Origin: Phocaeicola sartorii JCM 17136 = DSM 21941
GTDB lineage: Bacteria; Bacteroidota; Bacteroidia; Bacteroidales; Bacteroidaceae
DNA length: 59,545 bases
Direction of reading: 5' to 3'
NCBI RefSeq assembly: GCF_000614185.1
Contig: NZ_BAKM01000033.1
Location: 1 to 59,545, forward strand
Notes under the pieces: model-generated
The model's database searches: none
Told to the model about the DNA's origin: nothing
The model's input: the letters and a program-made list of their open reading frames with translations, nothing else
Shown: positions 48,129-59,059 of the stretch, one piece after another
How positions within the stretch are numbered: the first letter of the stretch is position 1
Layout of the letters: each line of letters begins with the position of its first letter
Translations under genes and position numbers: made by a program

Positions 48129-51100
48129 TTAGAATGATACGTTAACACCAAAGGCTACAGATTTAGCACCAAAAGCACTGATACCACGTCCGGTAGAGGA
48201 TTCGGGATCAAAGTCCTTCATGTCTTTGTCGGCACGGAAGGTAAACAAGTTCTCGCCGGTAAGGAAGAATTTAAGGGAAGACAATCCCCAACGAGTTACC
48301 GCATCCTTCGGAACCATATATCCCAGGCTGATGGTCTTAATACGGAAGTAATCGGCATCAAACAACTGGTAATCAGAGAAATGCTTATTATATTCATCAT
48401 AGTAAGTACCTCCATACAAACGGGGACATGCTGCATTTGGATTCGGATTATCTTCATTCCAACGACTTAAATGATACTTTCTCGGATTAGAATTCAACAT
48501 AAAGGCAAACACCTGTTCTGACTCAAAAGCCACACTGGTACCGGAAACGCCTTGGCCAAATGCCGACAATTCAAAATTCTTCCATTGCAAATTGATATTT
48601 ATACCATAAGTAAAATCGGGTACATCTTTGCCAATAATAGTGCGGTCATCATCGGTAATGTCATCTCCCCATTCCACATTTTCACGCTGGGGTACATACT
48701 TAATGTCACCGGCATTAGGCTTGCGTCCGTATTTATAATAATGTCCCGCATCAATCTCTTCCTGGGTATACAATCCATCCGTTTCCAGGCCATAATAAGA
48801 ACCGATGGCTTCTCCTTCTTTCAGAATATATCTGACTACATCTCCACCATTCTGTATCATATTGTCTGATCCGGCCAAGGTTACGATTTCATTGTTATTA
48901 GTAGCAATGTTACCACTTACAGAATAAGACAGGTCACCAATCTTATTGCGGTAGGTTGCTGCCAATTCAAAACCTGTATTACGGACTTTGGCCAAATTCA
49001 TAACCGGTTTTGTCCAAATACCCGTTTCTGCCGGAACGTTATAGCCCAACAAGATATCTTTAGTGTTTTTGATATAATAATCGGCAGTCACACTTAGTTT
49101 ATTATCGAACAAATCTACATCCAAACCGAAGTCCGCCAAAGCTACAGTCTCCCAACCCAAAGTCTTGTTAGTAATCTGCGCTTCAAGCACCCCCTTCACC
49201 GGCTCATCATTAAAATTATAATTTGCATTGCTGCTCAGCAATTCAAAATAGTCATAATATCCTACATTGTTGATATTACCCAACGTACCATACGAAGCTC
49301 TCAGTTTCAAGTTATTCAGCCAAGTTATCGGTTTCATGAACGATTCTTCGCTGATACGCCATCCGGCGGAGAAAGAAGGGAACCATCCCCAACGGTTGTC
49401 CTTATGGAAACGCGAGGAAGCATCAGCACGAAGATTGGCTTCAAACAAGTAACGGTCTTTATATGAATAGTTTATACGACCAAAGTAAGAAAGCATTTTG
49501 CTCTCCACAATACCACGTCCATCAGGTAAATCTTTTGAAATATTATTACCTTGTTCTATATCTTCCAGACCATCGCTTACAAAATCTGTTCGTTTACTAT
49601 ATAACCGTTCATACTTATAATGCTCATAGGATGTACCAACCAGAAAATTCACCGCATGTTGTCCCAGTTTCAAATCATACTTGGCAGTAAGAGTAGTCAT
49701 CATATTGCTGTTGCTGATCCAATACATACTCATTGAGTTCGGACTACTGTTGCCCGTACCGGGAATTTCCTTTCCTGTTTCAAAATGTACTACTTCAGGA
49801 TACTCAGCCGAATAACTCTTGCTTTTATATTCATAACGCTTATAATCCAATTGTCCCGAAATGACCAAGTTCTCAATAGGTTTCAAATCAAAACCCAAAT
49901 CATACATGGTATTTTCCGTAGTACTTTTGCTCCAGTTGTCAAAACTAAGCGTACGGAGTGGATTACTATTCATAAAGGTTTGTGTTGCATCCTTACCTCC
50001 GGCTATACTACCCCATTCGCCATTAGACTGCTGAGCCACCATAATAGAAGGAACCAAAACAAAATTGGCAATCCATGGAGTGCCGTTTTTTGTATCAGAA
50101 CTATTACGAATATACTTCACTCCGGTTTTCAAAGTCAGCCATTTGGTGACATCACTTTGAAGGTTAAGATTCAGATTATAACGATCGTCAGTAACCCCCG
50201 GCATGAAATTATCATTAAATACATAGCCCACACTGCTAAAGAAACGTACTTTCTCACTGCCTCCGCTAAAGTTCAAAGAATGTTGGGTAGTCAGCACATG
50301 TTTGTCCAATACCAGATCAGCCCAATTCGTATTTGGATAGTAATCGGGATTGCTGCCATCTCTAAACCATCCGATTTCTTCATTCGTATAAGCCTGATTT
50401 TTTCCTCCTGAAGGATTGGCGTTATATTTAGCTTCATTTAATAAGGTCGCATAATCCCATGAATCAAGGACATCCGGTAAATAAGTCGGAGTTTTGACTC
50501 CGACATATCCACTATAAGCCACATTCATTTTCTCTGCCTTTCCTCCTTTAGTCGTAACCAATACAACTCCATAGGCTGCACGAGAACCGTAAATGGCCGA
50601 GGAAGCAGCATCTTTCAAGAATGAAATTGACTCAATCGTGTTCGGATCAAGATTGGAAAATACCGTAGCATCTGCAATAGCACCATCGATCACGTATAAT
50701 GGAGCAGAAGTTCCCAAGTTACCACGACCACGGAAATTAATAGAAGGTGTTGAACCCGGACGAGAAATAATAGTTACACCGGGAACGGTTCCTTGTACGG
50801 CAGACAAAACATTAGTCTGCACACGGTCTTTGATATCATCTGTACTGACAGAAGCAACAGCACCGGTCAAGTTTACTTTCTTTTGAGTACCGTAACCAAT
50901 CACTACCACTTCATCCAGTGTTTTCGTGTCTTCTTTCAACGTTACATTATAAGAAGTAACTCCAGATTGCACTTTTACCACTTGAGGAAGATAGCCGATA
51001 TAGCTAATCTGCAATTCATTACCCGAGACTGTCAATGTAAAGTTACCATCGAAATCGGTAATCGTACCATTGGTCGGAGCCCCTTTCTCTACTACAGAAG

Positions 51101-51529
51101 CACCGATGATAGGCTCTCCCAAAGCATCTTTCACACAACCGGTCACTTTCTTTGCCTGCTGCTGTTGTTGTTTTTCTACAGCAGCCACGCATTCGCCTTT
51201 GACACAATGATCTGATTATTTACTATCTTATAAGTATAACCAGAATTTTTAAACATCTGGGCCAAGACTTGTTCAATAGTAGCATTCTGAGCCTTTACTG
51301 AAACCTTTTTGTCCAGTTTGATCTGATTGTCATTATAGAAAAAAGTATAGTCACTTTGTCCTTCCACTTCCTGCATAATCGTATGCATGGAAACATTTGA
51401 CTTATTCAATGAGATGGTACCAGATTGGGCATTAACAGGTATTGCACAAACAGCACACGCCACTAAGGCACAAAAAAGTTGCCTTTTTACTTTTTGCGGA
51501 TAAAATAACCGCTGGTTCGTTTTTTTCAT
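48129..51529 (-). CDS. SusC-like TonB-dependent transporter with STN domain (one frameshift)
   Basis: An outer-membrane TonB-dependent transporter, about 1133 residues after correction. A long N-terminal leader is followed by an STN domain (about residues 45-115, SMHTIMQEVEGQSDYTFFYN), a carboxypeptidase-D-like beta-sandwich with the typical GEPIIGASVVEKG, a plug domain (VVVIGYGTQKKV) and a large beta-barrel ending in Phe. The frame breaks near 51186, where one base is missing (restores SKANAVAAVEKQQ). The STN domain is the hallmark of transporters that signal to FecR-type anti-sigma factors, one of which (51658) and an ECF sigma (52762) are just upstream in the same direction. Confidence 0.95.
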
Positions 51530-51657
51530 AAATACATAATTCTTTATTAGACTAAAATCAACATGATTTTCAAAATACAGTGATAGAGGCTATGGATAGT
51601 CAAGCCTGTCTACAGTAGTTTTCACAATTGTTTTTCATACTATCATTTTTATAATTA

Positions 51658-52632
51658 CTATTTCATTTCTTCTATGATATAATGATCATTACTTATTAAT
51701 CTATAATTTAACGGCGCACTGTGTGAAATATAATTCAAAATCAAATCCAATGATTCGCTGTGCATCGTAAAAGTAAAGCGATAATGTCTGGCAATATGGG
51801 GGGCACATTCAATCTTTTGCCCATACCATTTTTCCAACCGTTCCAAAATCATCTCTAATGTCTCATTTTTAAAGCTCATTCTTTTTCCTTGCCGCCAAGA
51901 TGAATAAGCATCCGCGTCAATAGTAGTGAGACTAATGCCATCAGTCTTGCTATATGTCAACTTTTCGTTCGGTTTCAAAACATAACTTCCGCCTTTCTGT
52001 TGATTACTTTCAAGCACTTCCACTTTTACTTTTCCAGTCAACAATATCGTTTCGCCCTCCTCATCACCATCATAACTAAACACTTCAAAAGAAGTACCCA
52101 ACACAGTCACATCCATTTTCTGGGTTTTTACAACAAAAGGGTGTGTTTTATCAGGCGTCACTTCAAAAAAGGCTTGTCCCGAAAGCTGTACTTCCCTTTT
52201 CTCCCCAGAAAACTCTTTTGGATAAGTAAGCCGGCTGCCTGCATTCAACATAACCTTTGTACCATCAGCCAATCTCACGGAATCCATTGATTGGTATCCG
52301 GTATTCACTACATATATAATTTCTTCACCACTATTTTTCATCAACAACAAAGCTGAAAGCACCATACATACTGCAATCATCGCAGCCATTCCATATTTAT
52401 AAAAGGATTTATTTATAAAAGAAAACCTCCGCCCTCTTACTTTCTTCATAATACCATTCAGTATCTTTTCTTCCCTCACCAAATCCACTGCCTCTTCGGA
52501 CATTTCTTCCCATTGTCTATGAAAAGTATCATTTACATATTCATAGTTATTCAATGCCGCACGCTCCTCCGGACTTAAAGAGCATTTGCTTTCAAACAGC
52601 TTTTTTATAATATCTTCGTTCTTTGTTTTCAT
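51658..52632 (-). CDS. FecR-type anti-sigma factor
   Basis: A 324-residue inner-membrane protein. The N-terminal cytoplasmic part binds the sigma factor. A TM helix (about residues 80-97) precedes a periplasmic FecR domain (VNTGYQSMDSVRLADGTKVM, PFVVKTQKMDVTVLGTSFEV) and a DUF4974 C-terminal domain. It should hold the ECF sigma inactive until the SusC STN domain signals substrate. It lies between sigma (129-base gap) and susC (128 bases), all leftward. Confidence 0.94.
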   Translation of the reverse strand: MKTKNEDIIKKLFESKCSLSPEERAALNNYEYVNDTFHRQWEEMSEEAVDLVREEKILNGIMKKVRGRRFSFINKSFYKYGMAAMIAVCMVLSALLLMKNSGEEIIYVVNTGYQSMDSVRLADGTKVMLNAGSRLTYPKEFSGEKREVQLSGQAFFEVTPDKTHPFVVKTQKMDVTVLGTSFEVFSYDGDEEGETILLTGKVKVEVLESNQQKGGSYVLKPNEKLTYSKTDGISLTTIDADAYSSWRQGKRMSFKNETLEMILERLEKWYGQKIECAPHIARHYRFTFTMHSESLDLILNYISHSAPLNYRLISNDHYIIEEMK

Positions 52633-52761
52633 CCTTTATTTGATACCCTACGGAAATTCATCCATAAATTTCCCCTGTACTTACTATAAATACACGCCAA
52701 AAAAGACATACCCCCAATGCAAGGATACATTTTTGCTAAAAAAAAAATAAACTATGATTAT

Positions 52762-53307
52762 TTAAAAGATAAAAATCAGATAAAGCATAATGTTCTTCTT
52801 TAAGAACTTAATTGCTTCATTAATATGTCGTTCTACTGTTTTCTCACTGATATTCAACCGAGTAGCAATTTCTTTGTAGGTCAGATGTTCATCACGACTC
52901 ATCTTAAAAACTTCTTGTTGACGAGGTGGCAACTCACCCACCATCCTTTTAATAAATTCTTTTAAATCGGCTGCGCTTAGCTCATCTTCCATATCATAAT
53001 AATCCATTGCAGCACTCAACACCGTAAGTTTATAGGCATTCTCATTGAAACTTTTACGAAACTGATTAAAAATAAGATTGCGTGTAATAATAAAAAGATA
53101 TCCCTTAAAATTATCATCCGCACGTAAAAAATCACGCGTCTCCCACACTTTCACAAACACTTCCTGCACCACTTCCTCAACTTCTGTTATGGAAGACAAA
53201 TACAGACGAGAGAAATTATAAACTTTAGACCAATACAATCTATACAAAGTTGTAAATGCCTTTTCATCTCCATTTTTTAATAATATAATCAGTTCTTTTT
53301 CCGACAT
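52762..53307 (-). CDS. ECF-type RNA polymerase sigma factor
   Basis: A 181-residue ECF sigma factor with region 2 (TTLYRLYWSKVYNFSRLYLS, VQEVFVKVWETRDF) and region 4 (ELPPRQQEVFKMSRDEHLTY, EIATRLNISEKTVERH). It belongs to the FecI-type group paired with FecR anti-sigma factors, and probably activates susC/susD. The start at 53307 follows a Bacteroides-type promoter at 53325-53332. An upstream extension of the frame (to 53358) overlaps that promoter and is rejected. Confidence 0.94.
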   Translation of the reverse strand: MSEKELIILLKNGDEKAFTTLYRLYWSKVYNFSRLYLSSITEVEEVVQEVFVKVWETRDFLRADDNFKGYLFIITRNLIFNQFRKSFNENAYKLTVLSAAMDYYDMEDELSAADLKEFIKRMVGELPPRQQEVFKMSRDEHLTYKEIATRLNISEKTVERHINEAIKFLKKNIMLYLIFIF

Positions 53308-53324
53308 CGCATACAAAATCTGCA

Positions 53325-53332
53325 CAAATATA
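53325..53332 (-). promoter_or_regulatory. -7 box TATATTTG for the ECF sigma gene
   Basis: On the minus strand TATATTTG matches TAnnTTTG, 17 bases before the start at 53307. Confidence 0.6.
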
Positions 53333-53484
53333 TTATTAATAGTTAAGAAAAGAAGCAATATTATCTTATTTTTTAAACAAAGAAAAAAAACATCATAGAA
53401 AGTCAGATTTCTACATTATGAAAAGCCACCCAATAAATCGGCGGAGAAAATCTGCAATCAATATAGCCAAAGAAAAGATGCAAT

Positions 53485-53535
53485 CAAAAAAAGAATCTGT
53501 AAATGCTGACTTCCCAACAGCACCTACAGATTCTT
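53485..53535 (-). terminator. Leftward terminator of the BlaI operon
   Basis: A perfect 11-bp stem AAGAATCTGTA (53491-53501) and TACAGATTCTT (53525-53535), with an inner TGCTG/CAGCA pair, followed on the minus strand by a run of T's. It sits after the TlpA-like gene and separates this operon from the ECF sigma gene. Confidence 0.8.
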
Positions 53536-53568
53536 ATTCATTTTATTCTTGCAGAACGAACACGTTCT

Positions 53569-55676
53569 TTATTTCTCCAATGCTTTCATTAATTCTTTTT
53601 TTACGGTATCCACCCCCGGAAAACCGGTGTGTTTTTGAATAACAGCCCCCTCCTTATCAACAATAATATAAGTCGGAACACCCTGTATGCTGAACTGCTT
53701 GCTCAAGTAATTCCATTGAGCCGCCGTTACCCGGTAATGCTCTCCATGAATATCCGGAATCATGTTATCCACGTTTCCTTGGGCGAGTTCTCTCCGGCAA
53801 TAAAAACATATACAATATCTTTACCTTCAAGATCTTTCTTCATCGGTTTCATCTGTTTCATAGCCATTTTGCAAGGACCGCACCAAGTTGCCCAGAAATC
53901 AACCAAAATCACCTTACCCTTAAATTTAGAAATGATGGAATAAAATAAATCTTCATCTTTTACTTCTCCGGATTCATTAACGTTATAACCTTTCTTTTTC
54001 TTATTAGCTTCAATCGTTTCCAAAAGACGATTGTTCATCCTTGTCAGTCTGCTGAGATAATAAGGGTCATTCATCTTCTGTATCTCCCCAAAGTCTTGCA
54101 TAGTCAATGGAGTAAAGTCACTGATTTTCTGAGCATATCTCATCATTTTCTGCAAGTCGAAAAAAAGTCCTTGATCTGTACCCAAATATCCGGCTATTAC
54201 CTTTTTTAAAATATAGTCTTGCTGCATGGAAATGAATTCCTTAAACAAGGAATCATATTTAATCCGCAGTTCCCCCATTTTCTCCTGATGAGCTGGTGAT
54301 TTTCCGGCATCTGCATCTGCTTTGAACTCACGTATTATCTTAGCATCTTCGGCAGAAACTTTATCGGAAGAGAGAATGAACGCAAATATATCACTCAACT
54401 GATCATCCATCTTCACCCTTATATAGCCCATCCCTCTTACCAAATCAGCATAACTATTGGTATAAAGCATGGCAGGCGAGTTCAGTACATTTAACTGCCG
54501 GATATAATCATAGAAATCATCGCTCAATTCCGGTTGTTTAAACTTTTGATAAGCTTCACGAGCCGGTAATCCGCAGCACTGCACATAAGCATAGGCCAAA
54601 TTAGAGGTTACACGGGTCAACGTCAATGTACAAAGCAAATCATTCTGAGCCGATAAAAGATCCCGGTATGCGCGACTTCTTTTCTGATTGGAACGAATAG
54701 CGGATTGGGTTTCTTCATGTTTTTTCAACCAATAAGCTTTATACTGACCGGCAGTCATATTGTATAAGTCATTCATGTTCCAATAAACCATCCCCCATAC
54801 ATCCATCAAATGTTCATCATCGGTTATCATTTCATCATTCAGAGCTGCCATGGTACCTGAAAAATAAACTTTCTTTCCATCAGCACGCTTGTTTTTCAAC
54901 AACTTACTTTCAGAACGGCTCCACTCACGCAAGTTGACAGTCATATCCAATACACCATCAGGAACCAGAAAAACATCAAAGTGAATGTCACGCCCCACTG
55001 AAAAGCTGACCGTAGTCGGAGCATAAAGTTCCACCTCTGCCCGAAAAGTTCCATCTTCGTTCACTTTGATCTCAGTATCCTCGGACCTTGCCGTCAGCAA
55101 ATCACAAATCCTGCAAGACAAAGGAAGTGCATAATACTTCTTATAGTCTAACAAACGTCCGGTTATCACTGATTTGCCATCCTTCAATTCAGCCTTAGGT
55201 AATGGTTCATCGTAATTCAAATTCTGTTTCTTCACTTTTTCCGGCACATCCAATTCCGGCAATTTACCATCCAGATGGATTCCCCATACCTTGAAACAGT
55301 CCTCACAATCGCTCTCAATGAAATCAATTACTTGCACTGTGGGAGGCAATAACGGAAAAATAAGACTGAAAGAAGCCTCGCCACTATCGGGCATCCAGAA
55401 TTTTTCACCCAAAGTGATTCCATTACCGGAACGAATCGGATACTTCTCTCCGTTATCGGCCAACAAATAACTTTCATTACTGATCTGAATCCAATTACGG
55501 GGACGAAAAAAAGCCCTCACATCCAGTACAGTTGCCGTATCTGAAACCACCACTCTGTCAATCTCAATAGTAGAAGAATTACGGGCGATGAAAGGCGGTT
55601 GTTTAACCACCCTGTCTTTTGCCTGCAAAAGACAACAACTCACCATAGCAAGCAATAAAATACCAAACTGTTTCAT
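53569..55676 (-). CDS. TlpA-like thioredoxin-fold protein (one frameshift)
   Basis: A secreted or lipid-attached protein of about 702 residues after correction. Its signal peptide (MKQFGILLLAMVSCCLLQA) contains two cysteines at the cleavage region. A long N-terminal region of unknown fold, mostly helical, follows. The C-terminal thioredoxin-like domain has the redox motif FWATWCGPCK (about residues 605-614). The frame breaks near 53770 (restores KETWDNMIPDIHGEHY). It is the last gene of the BlaI-M56-TPR-TlpA run, so it may be the effector of that operon. Thiol-disulfide exchange in the periplasm is inferred from the motif. Confidence 0.87.
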
Positions 55677-55699
55677 TATATCTTTTATTAAGAACACTC

Positions 55700-55783
55700 T
55701 TACTTGTTTTCCAATTCCTTATCCAAAGCCTCCTTCACCCCTTCGTATTCCTTATGTATATCCGCGAGCCAAAGTAATACCAT
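55700..55783 (-). CDS. Possible small ORF in the TPR-TlpA gap
   Basis: A 27-codon frame (begins MVLLWLADIHKEYEGVKEAL, then DKELENK) with coding-like composition, in the 113 bases between the TPR and TlpA-like genes, in the same direction. It could be a real small protein, or the tail of the TPR gene if another frameshift is present. Uncertain. Confidence 0.25.
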   Translation of the reverse strand: MVLLWLADIHKEYEGVKEALDKELENK

Positions 55784-55789
55784 CAAGTT

Positions 55790-57131
55790 TTACTTCGCAT
55801 GGTGAAGCGCCAGCGTGTCTTTTTTCTCTGCAGGAACAGACTTTATCGGAATATCCCCTCTAAAGAAACCTTCCTCCTTTATTTTCTTGATTCGTTTCCA
55901 CGCCTGCTGGTAAAGTGTTATGCGGTCTTCCGCCGGATTTCCGTTCTCATCCAAAGCATAACGCTGGTCTTCGGGAACGGCAGCCATGTATTTCTCATAA
56001 TAGCGGATGGCATTCTTCGCATCTTCTTTCCAATCATAAAGCCGGGCTATTCTATAAAGAATGGAGTTTTTCTTTGTATACGTATACAATTTCTCCAATG
56101 TAGCCACCTCCTTTACCGCATCTCCCGCATAGCCGTAACATTCGGCCAGCCCGTCATAAAGACGCACCATCATACTATCAGAAGGGACCGCTATGCGGAA
56201 TGCCTCCTCCATATATTCCGCACCTTCCTTTTTCCATGACGTACGTGCTGAAGCTTTTGCCAGATAATAGAGCACATTCACATCCATCGGATTTTTCTGA
56301 TAGCTTCCTTCAGATTATCGTATGCACCATAAAACCAGTTGTCGCCATAATGAGACACGCCCAAATAATAAAGAGTGAGGAAACTGCGGTCGCCCAGTCC
56401 TTTTAGTGACTCATAGCGTTTTACCGCCGTGCCGTACTCCTTCAACATACAGTAGGCTTTCGCATTCTGGCGGTTTACATCTATATGAGTCGTATCGGAC
56501 AGGCGATAACGCTCCGTCACATCAATGGCATCTTTAAACTGCCGGTTGTTATTAAAAATGCCGGCAATGCGTGCCACTGTCTGGGCGTCCAGCGAGTCAC
56601 GCCGATAAGCTATGTTATAACTTAGGAAAGCACTGGCGGCATCCTGCAATCCCTCGTATGCCTGTCCCAAGTATTTATATCCTGTCGCCGACAAAGAGTC
56701 GCGTTCCAACCAGCCGTGACAAGCAGTACGCGCTTCTTCATAATTTTCGGAAGCTAATAAAGAGCGTATGAATTGCAACCGGAAATATTTATTTTCCGGT
56801 TGCAGATTCATTGCCTTCTGATAACAGTCGGCCGCCCGACGTGAGTTACCAGTCAATTTGTAACACTCGGCAAGGTCGATCAAAACTTTCGTGTTTGTGC
56901 TGTCTTTCAAAATAAGAGAGTTCAATACCCCTATAGCCTGCGGATAACGATTCATGCTTTCAGCGCCTGAGCTTTAGTAACCAACAGTAAGGAATCCTCG
57001 CAATCGGGCTCAATCAGCGTAATTACCGTCTCATAATCATAGTTATCCATCGCCCGAAGAATTTCATTATTTACCTGGGCAAACAAGGAGACAGGAATTA
57101 TACATAGCAGAAGTGTTACAAATGTCTTCAT
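55790..57131 (-). CDS. TPR-repeat protein (two frameshifts)
   Basis: A secreted protein of about 447 residues after correction. A signal peptide (MKTFVTLLLCIIPVSLFAQ) is followed by several tetratricopeptide helices (for example NTKVLIDLAECYKLTGNSRR). The frame breaks near 56957 (restores ALKxMNRYPQAIG) and 56294 (one A missing from a run; restores IRKNPMDVNVLYYLAK). The start at 57131 is 8 bases after the M56-TonB gene, so the two are coupled. TPRs suggest a protein-protein role; the partner is unknown. It ends 113 bases before the TlpA-like gene. Confidence 0.8.
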
Positions 57132-57139
57132 ATCCTGAT

Positions 57140-59026
57140 TTATTTTTGTTTTTTGGTGGTAATCAATATAACGCCATTCTTTCCTTCGCTCTCATATAAT
57201 TTTACAGCTTCACTATCTTTCAATATGGAAATAGATTCAATAGTAGAAGCATCCATCTTCCCCATTTGCTCATAAGGAACTTTGTTACCATCAATGATAA
57301 GTAACGGTTTATCTTTCACATCCTCCAAAGAAAGGCTCCCTTTATAAAAATGCACCGAATTATTACGCATAGCAGCACTATCCATTTTCAACACGATGCG
57401 ATGCGTATCATCCGCTCCAGCCGGTCTATCTAATCTGAAAGTGACCGGTACTGTATATTTCACACGAACAGCCTGTCCCTTCTGCATACCCGGTTTCCAT
57501 TTCGGCATAATGGAAATAACCCGGACAGCCTCACCGTCCAAATCCGGATCAATACTCCTGACAACCTTCGGATTGGATACACTTCCATCTTTTTCCACTA
57601 CAAATTGCACAATCACTTTTCCTTGCACACCCGCTTGCTGAGACTGCACAGGATATTTAATATTCTTACCTAGGAACTTCAAACATTCCGCCATACCTCC
57701 CGGAAACTCGGGCATCACTTCTACCACTTGAAAAACCGGATTTGCATCCGAGGCTTCCATAGCGCCATAGCCTACTACAACCACCTCATCTTTTCCTACC
57801 TGGCCTTCCCCCTGCAAATACACTTTTAAAGTTTTTTTCTCTGCAATAAGATCCTCCGTGACAACCAGTTCTTCCGTTTTCACATCAATGTATGAAATAC
57901 GCAAAGTGGCACCGGCAGGCATTGAGATGACAAAATTCCCGTCCAAATCGGTTATAGTACCTGAAGTAGTGCCTTTTACGATCACATTCGCACCCACAAT
58001 CGGACGATTTGTACCCTTCTCCAGTACCTGCCCCTGTACTTTTATTTCCTTGGCAGGATGATTTTCGGTACTTTTAACCTCTTCGGTTTTCATAATTGCT
58101 GTCAAATCATTAACTTTGACGGCTGAAATCTCATCTAACTCACTAGAGATTTCGGGACGGGCGAAGGCTGCCACGGCAATGGCCGCCAACGGGAGTACAT
58201 AGAGGTACTTCAACCGTGCCCACGGATTTGATTTCTTTTTTAACATCATAGTAATACGTTTTTTTAGTGAACTGTGATTAAAGCTGTTGGCCATAGAGTA
58301 GAGCCTTGTGCCGACAGCTTTTTTAATTAATAATAATTGATATTTCTTTGCATCGATGCCTTGTAAGATCACGCTTTCGTCTGCTTCGAACTCGTGTATA
58401 TTCTGCAATTCCTGTTTCAAAAGCCAGGAAGCAGGGTTGAACCATTGGAAAAAGATACAGATATCCGCTATCAGCAAATCGATGGAATGTCTCTTCCTTA
58501 TATGAGCATATTCATGCGTCAGTATTTCCTCCCCGTTCTCCTTAAGGTCTTTCTCAGAGATTACTACAAACTTCATCCAGCTGAACGGAGCTATTTCTTT
58601 TTGATGGGTAATCAGTGTGATACCATTTTCCCTACGGACAAGGGTGCTGCCCTTTATCAGCCTCAGCATACGGCTCAGTGACCATACATTACGTAAAAAG
58701 AAAAATACAATGCCCAATAGATAAGCCATCAGCAGCCCTTCACACCACGTAATGGCAGATACGGGAGCAGTTTCTACAGTGGCAGTCTGATTGAGATCAG
58801 CCACAAGCAGCAGTTCTTCCCAAGTCAGCAACTGCTGGCTGACTTCCATCGGTTCTTTCATGGTCACTTCAGCAAGGGGAATGACACAAGACAATATCAG
58901 TATTCCCAACAAGGCAATACGATTGAAACGATGGAATGTCTCACGGCTCAGCAACAGACGGTAAAATAAATAGAATACCGCCAGGCAGACTGCCGACTTT
59001 ACAATATATACGAAAAATGCTCCCAT
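57140..59026 (-). CDS. BlaR1-type M56 peptidase fused to TonB-like domains
   Basis: A 628-residue membrane protein. Three N-terminal TM helices (about 5-22, 36-53, 97-115) frame an M56 zinc peptidase (HEYAH at residues 171-175) with a further TM near residue 275. A carboxypeptidase-D regulatory-like beta-sandwich (about 328-400, including GANVIVKGTTSGTITDLDG) follows. Then comes a TonB C-terminal domain (about 445-535, VQGKVIVQFVVEKDGSV). A tail (about 590-628) ends SEGKNGVILITTKKQK like a TonB-receptor plug. BlaR1 homologs are beta-lactam sensors that cleave repressors; here the sensor part is replaced by outer-membrane-facing domains. BlaI lies 33 bases upstream. Confidence 0.88.
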   Translation of the reverse strand: MGAFFVYIVKSAVCLAVFYLFYRLLLSRETFHRFNRIALLGILILSCVIPLAEVTMKEPMEVSQQLLTWEELLLVADLNQTATVETAPVSAITWCEGLLMAYLLGIVFFFLRNVWSLSRMLRLIKGSTLVRRENGITLITHQKEIAPFSWMKFVVISEKDLKENGEEILTHEYAHIRKRHSIDLLIADICIFFQWFNPASWLLKQELQNIHEFEADESVILQGIDAKKYQLLLIKKAVGTRLYSMANSFNHSSLKKRITMMLKKKSNPWARLKYLYVLPLAAIAVAAFARPEISSELDEISAVKVNDLTAIMKTEEVKSTENHPAKEIKVQGQVLEKGTNRPIVGANVIVKGTTSGTITDLDGNFVISMPAGATLRISYIDVKTEELVVTEDLIAEKKTLKVYLQGEGQVGKDEVVVVGYGAMEASDANPVFQVVEVMPEFPGGMAECLKFLGKNIKYPVQSQQAGVQGKVIVQFVVEKDGSVSNPKVVRSIDPDLDGEAVRVISIMPKWKPGMQKGQAVRVKYTVPVTFRLDRPAGADDTHRIVLKMDSAAMRNNSVHFYKGSLSLEDVKDKPLLIIDGNKVPYEQMGKMDASTIESISILKDSEAVKLYESEGKNGVILITTKKQK

Positions 59027-59059
59027 AGTATGTACCTTTAGTTATTCTCTTTATCCGGA

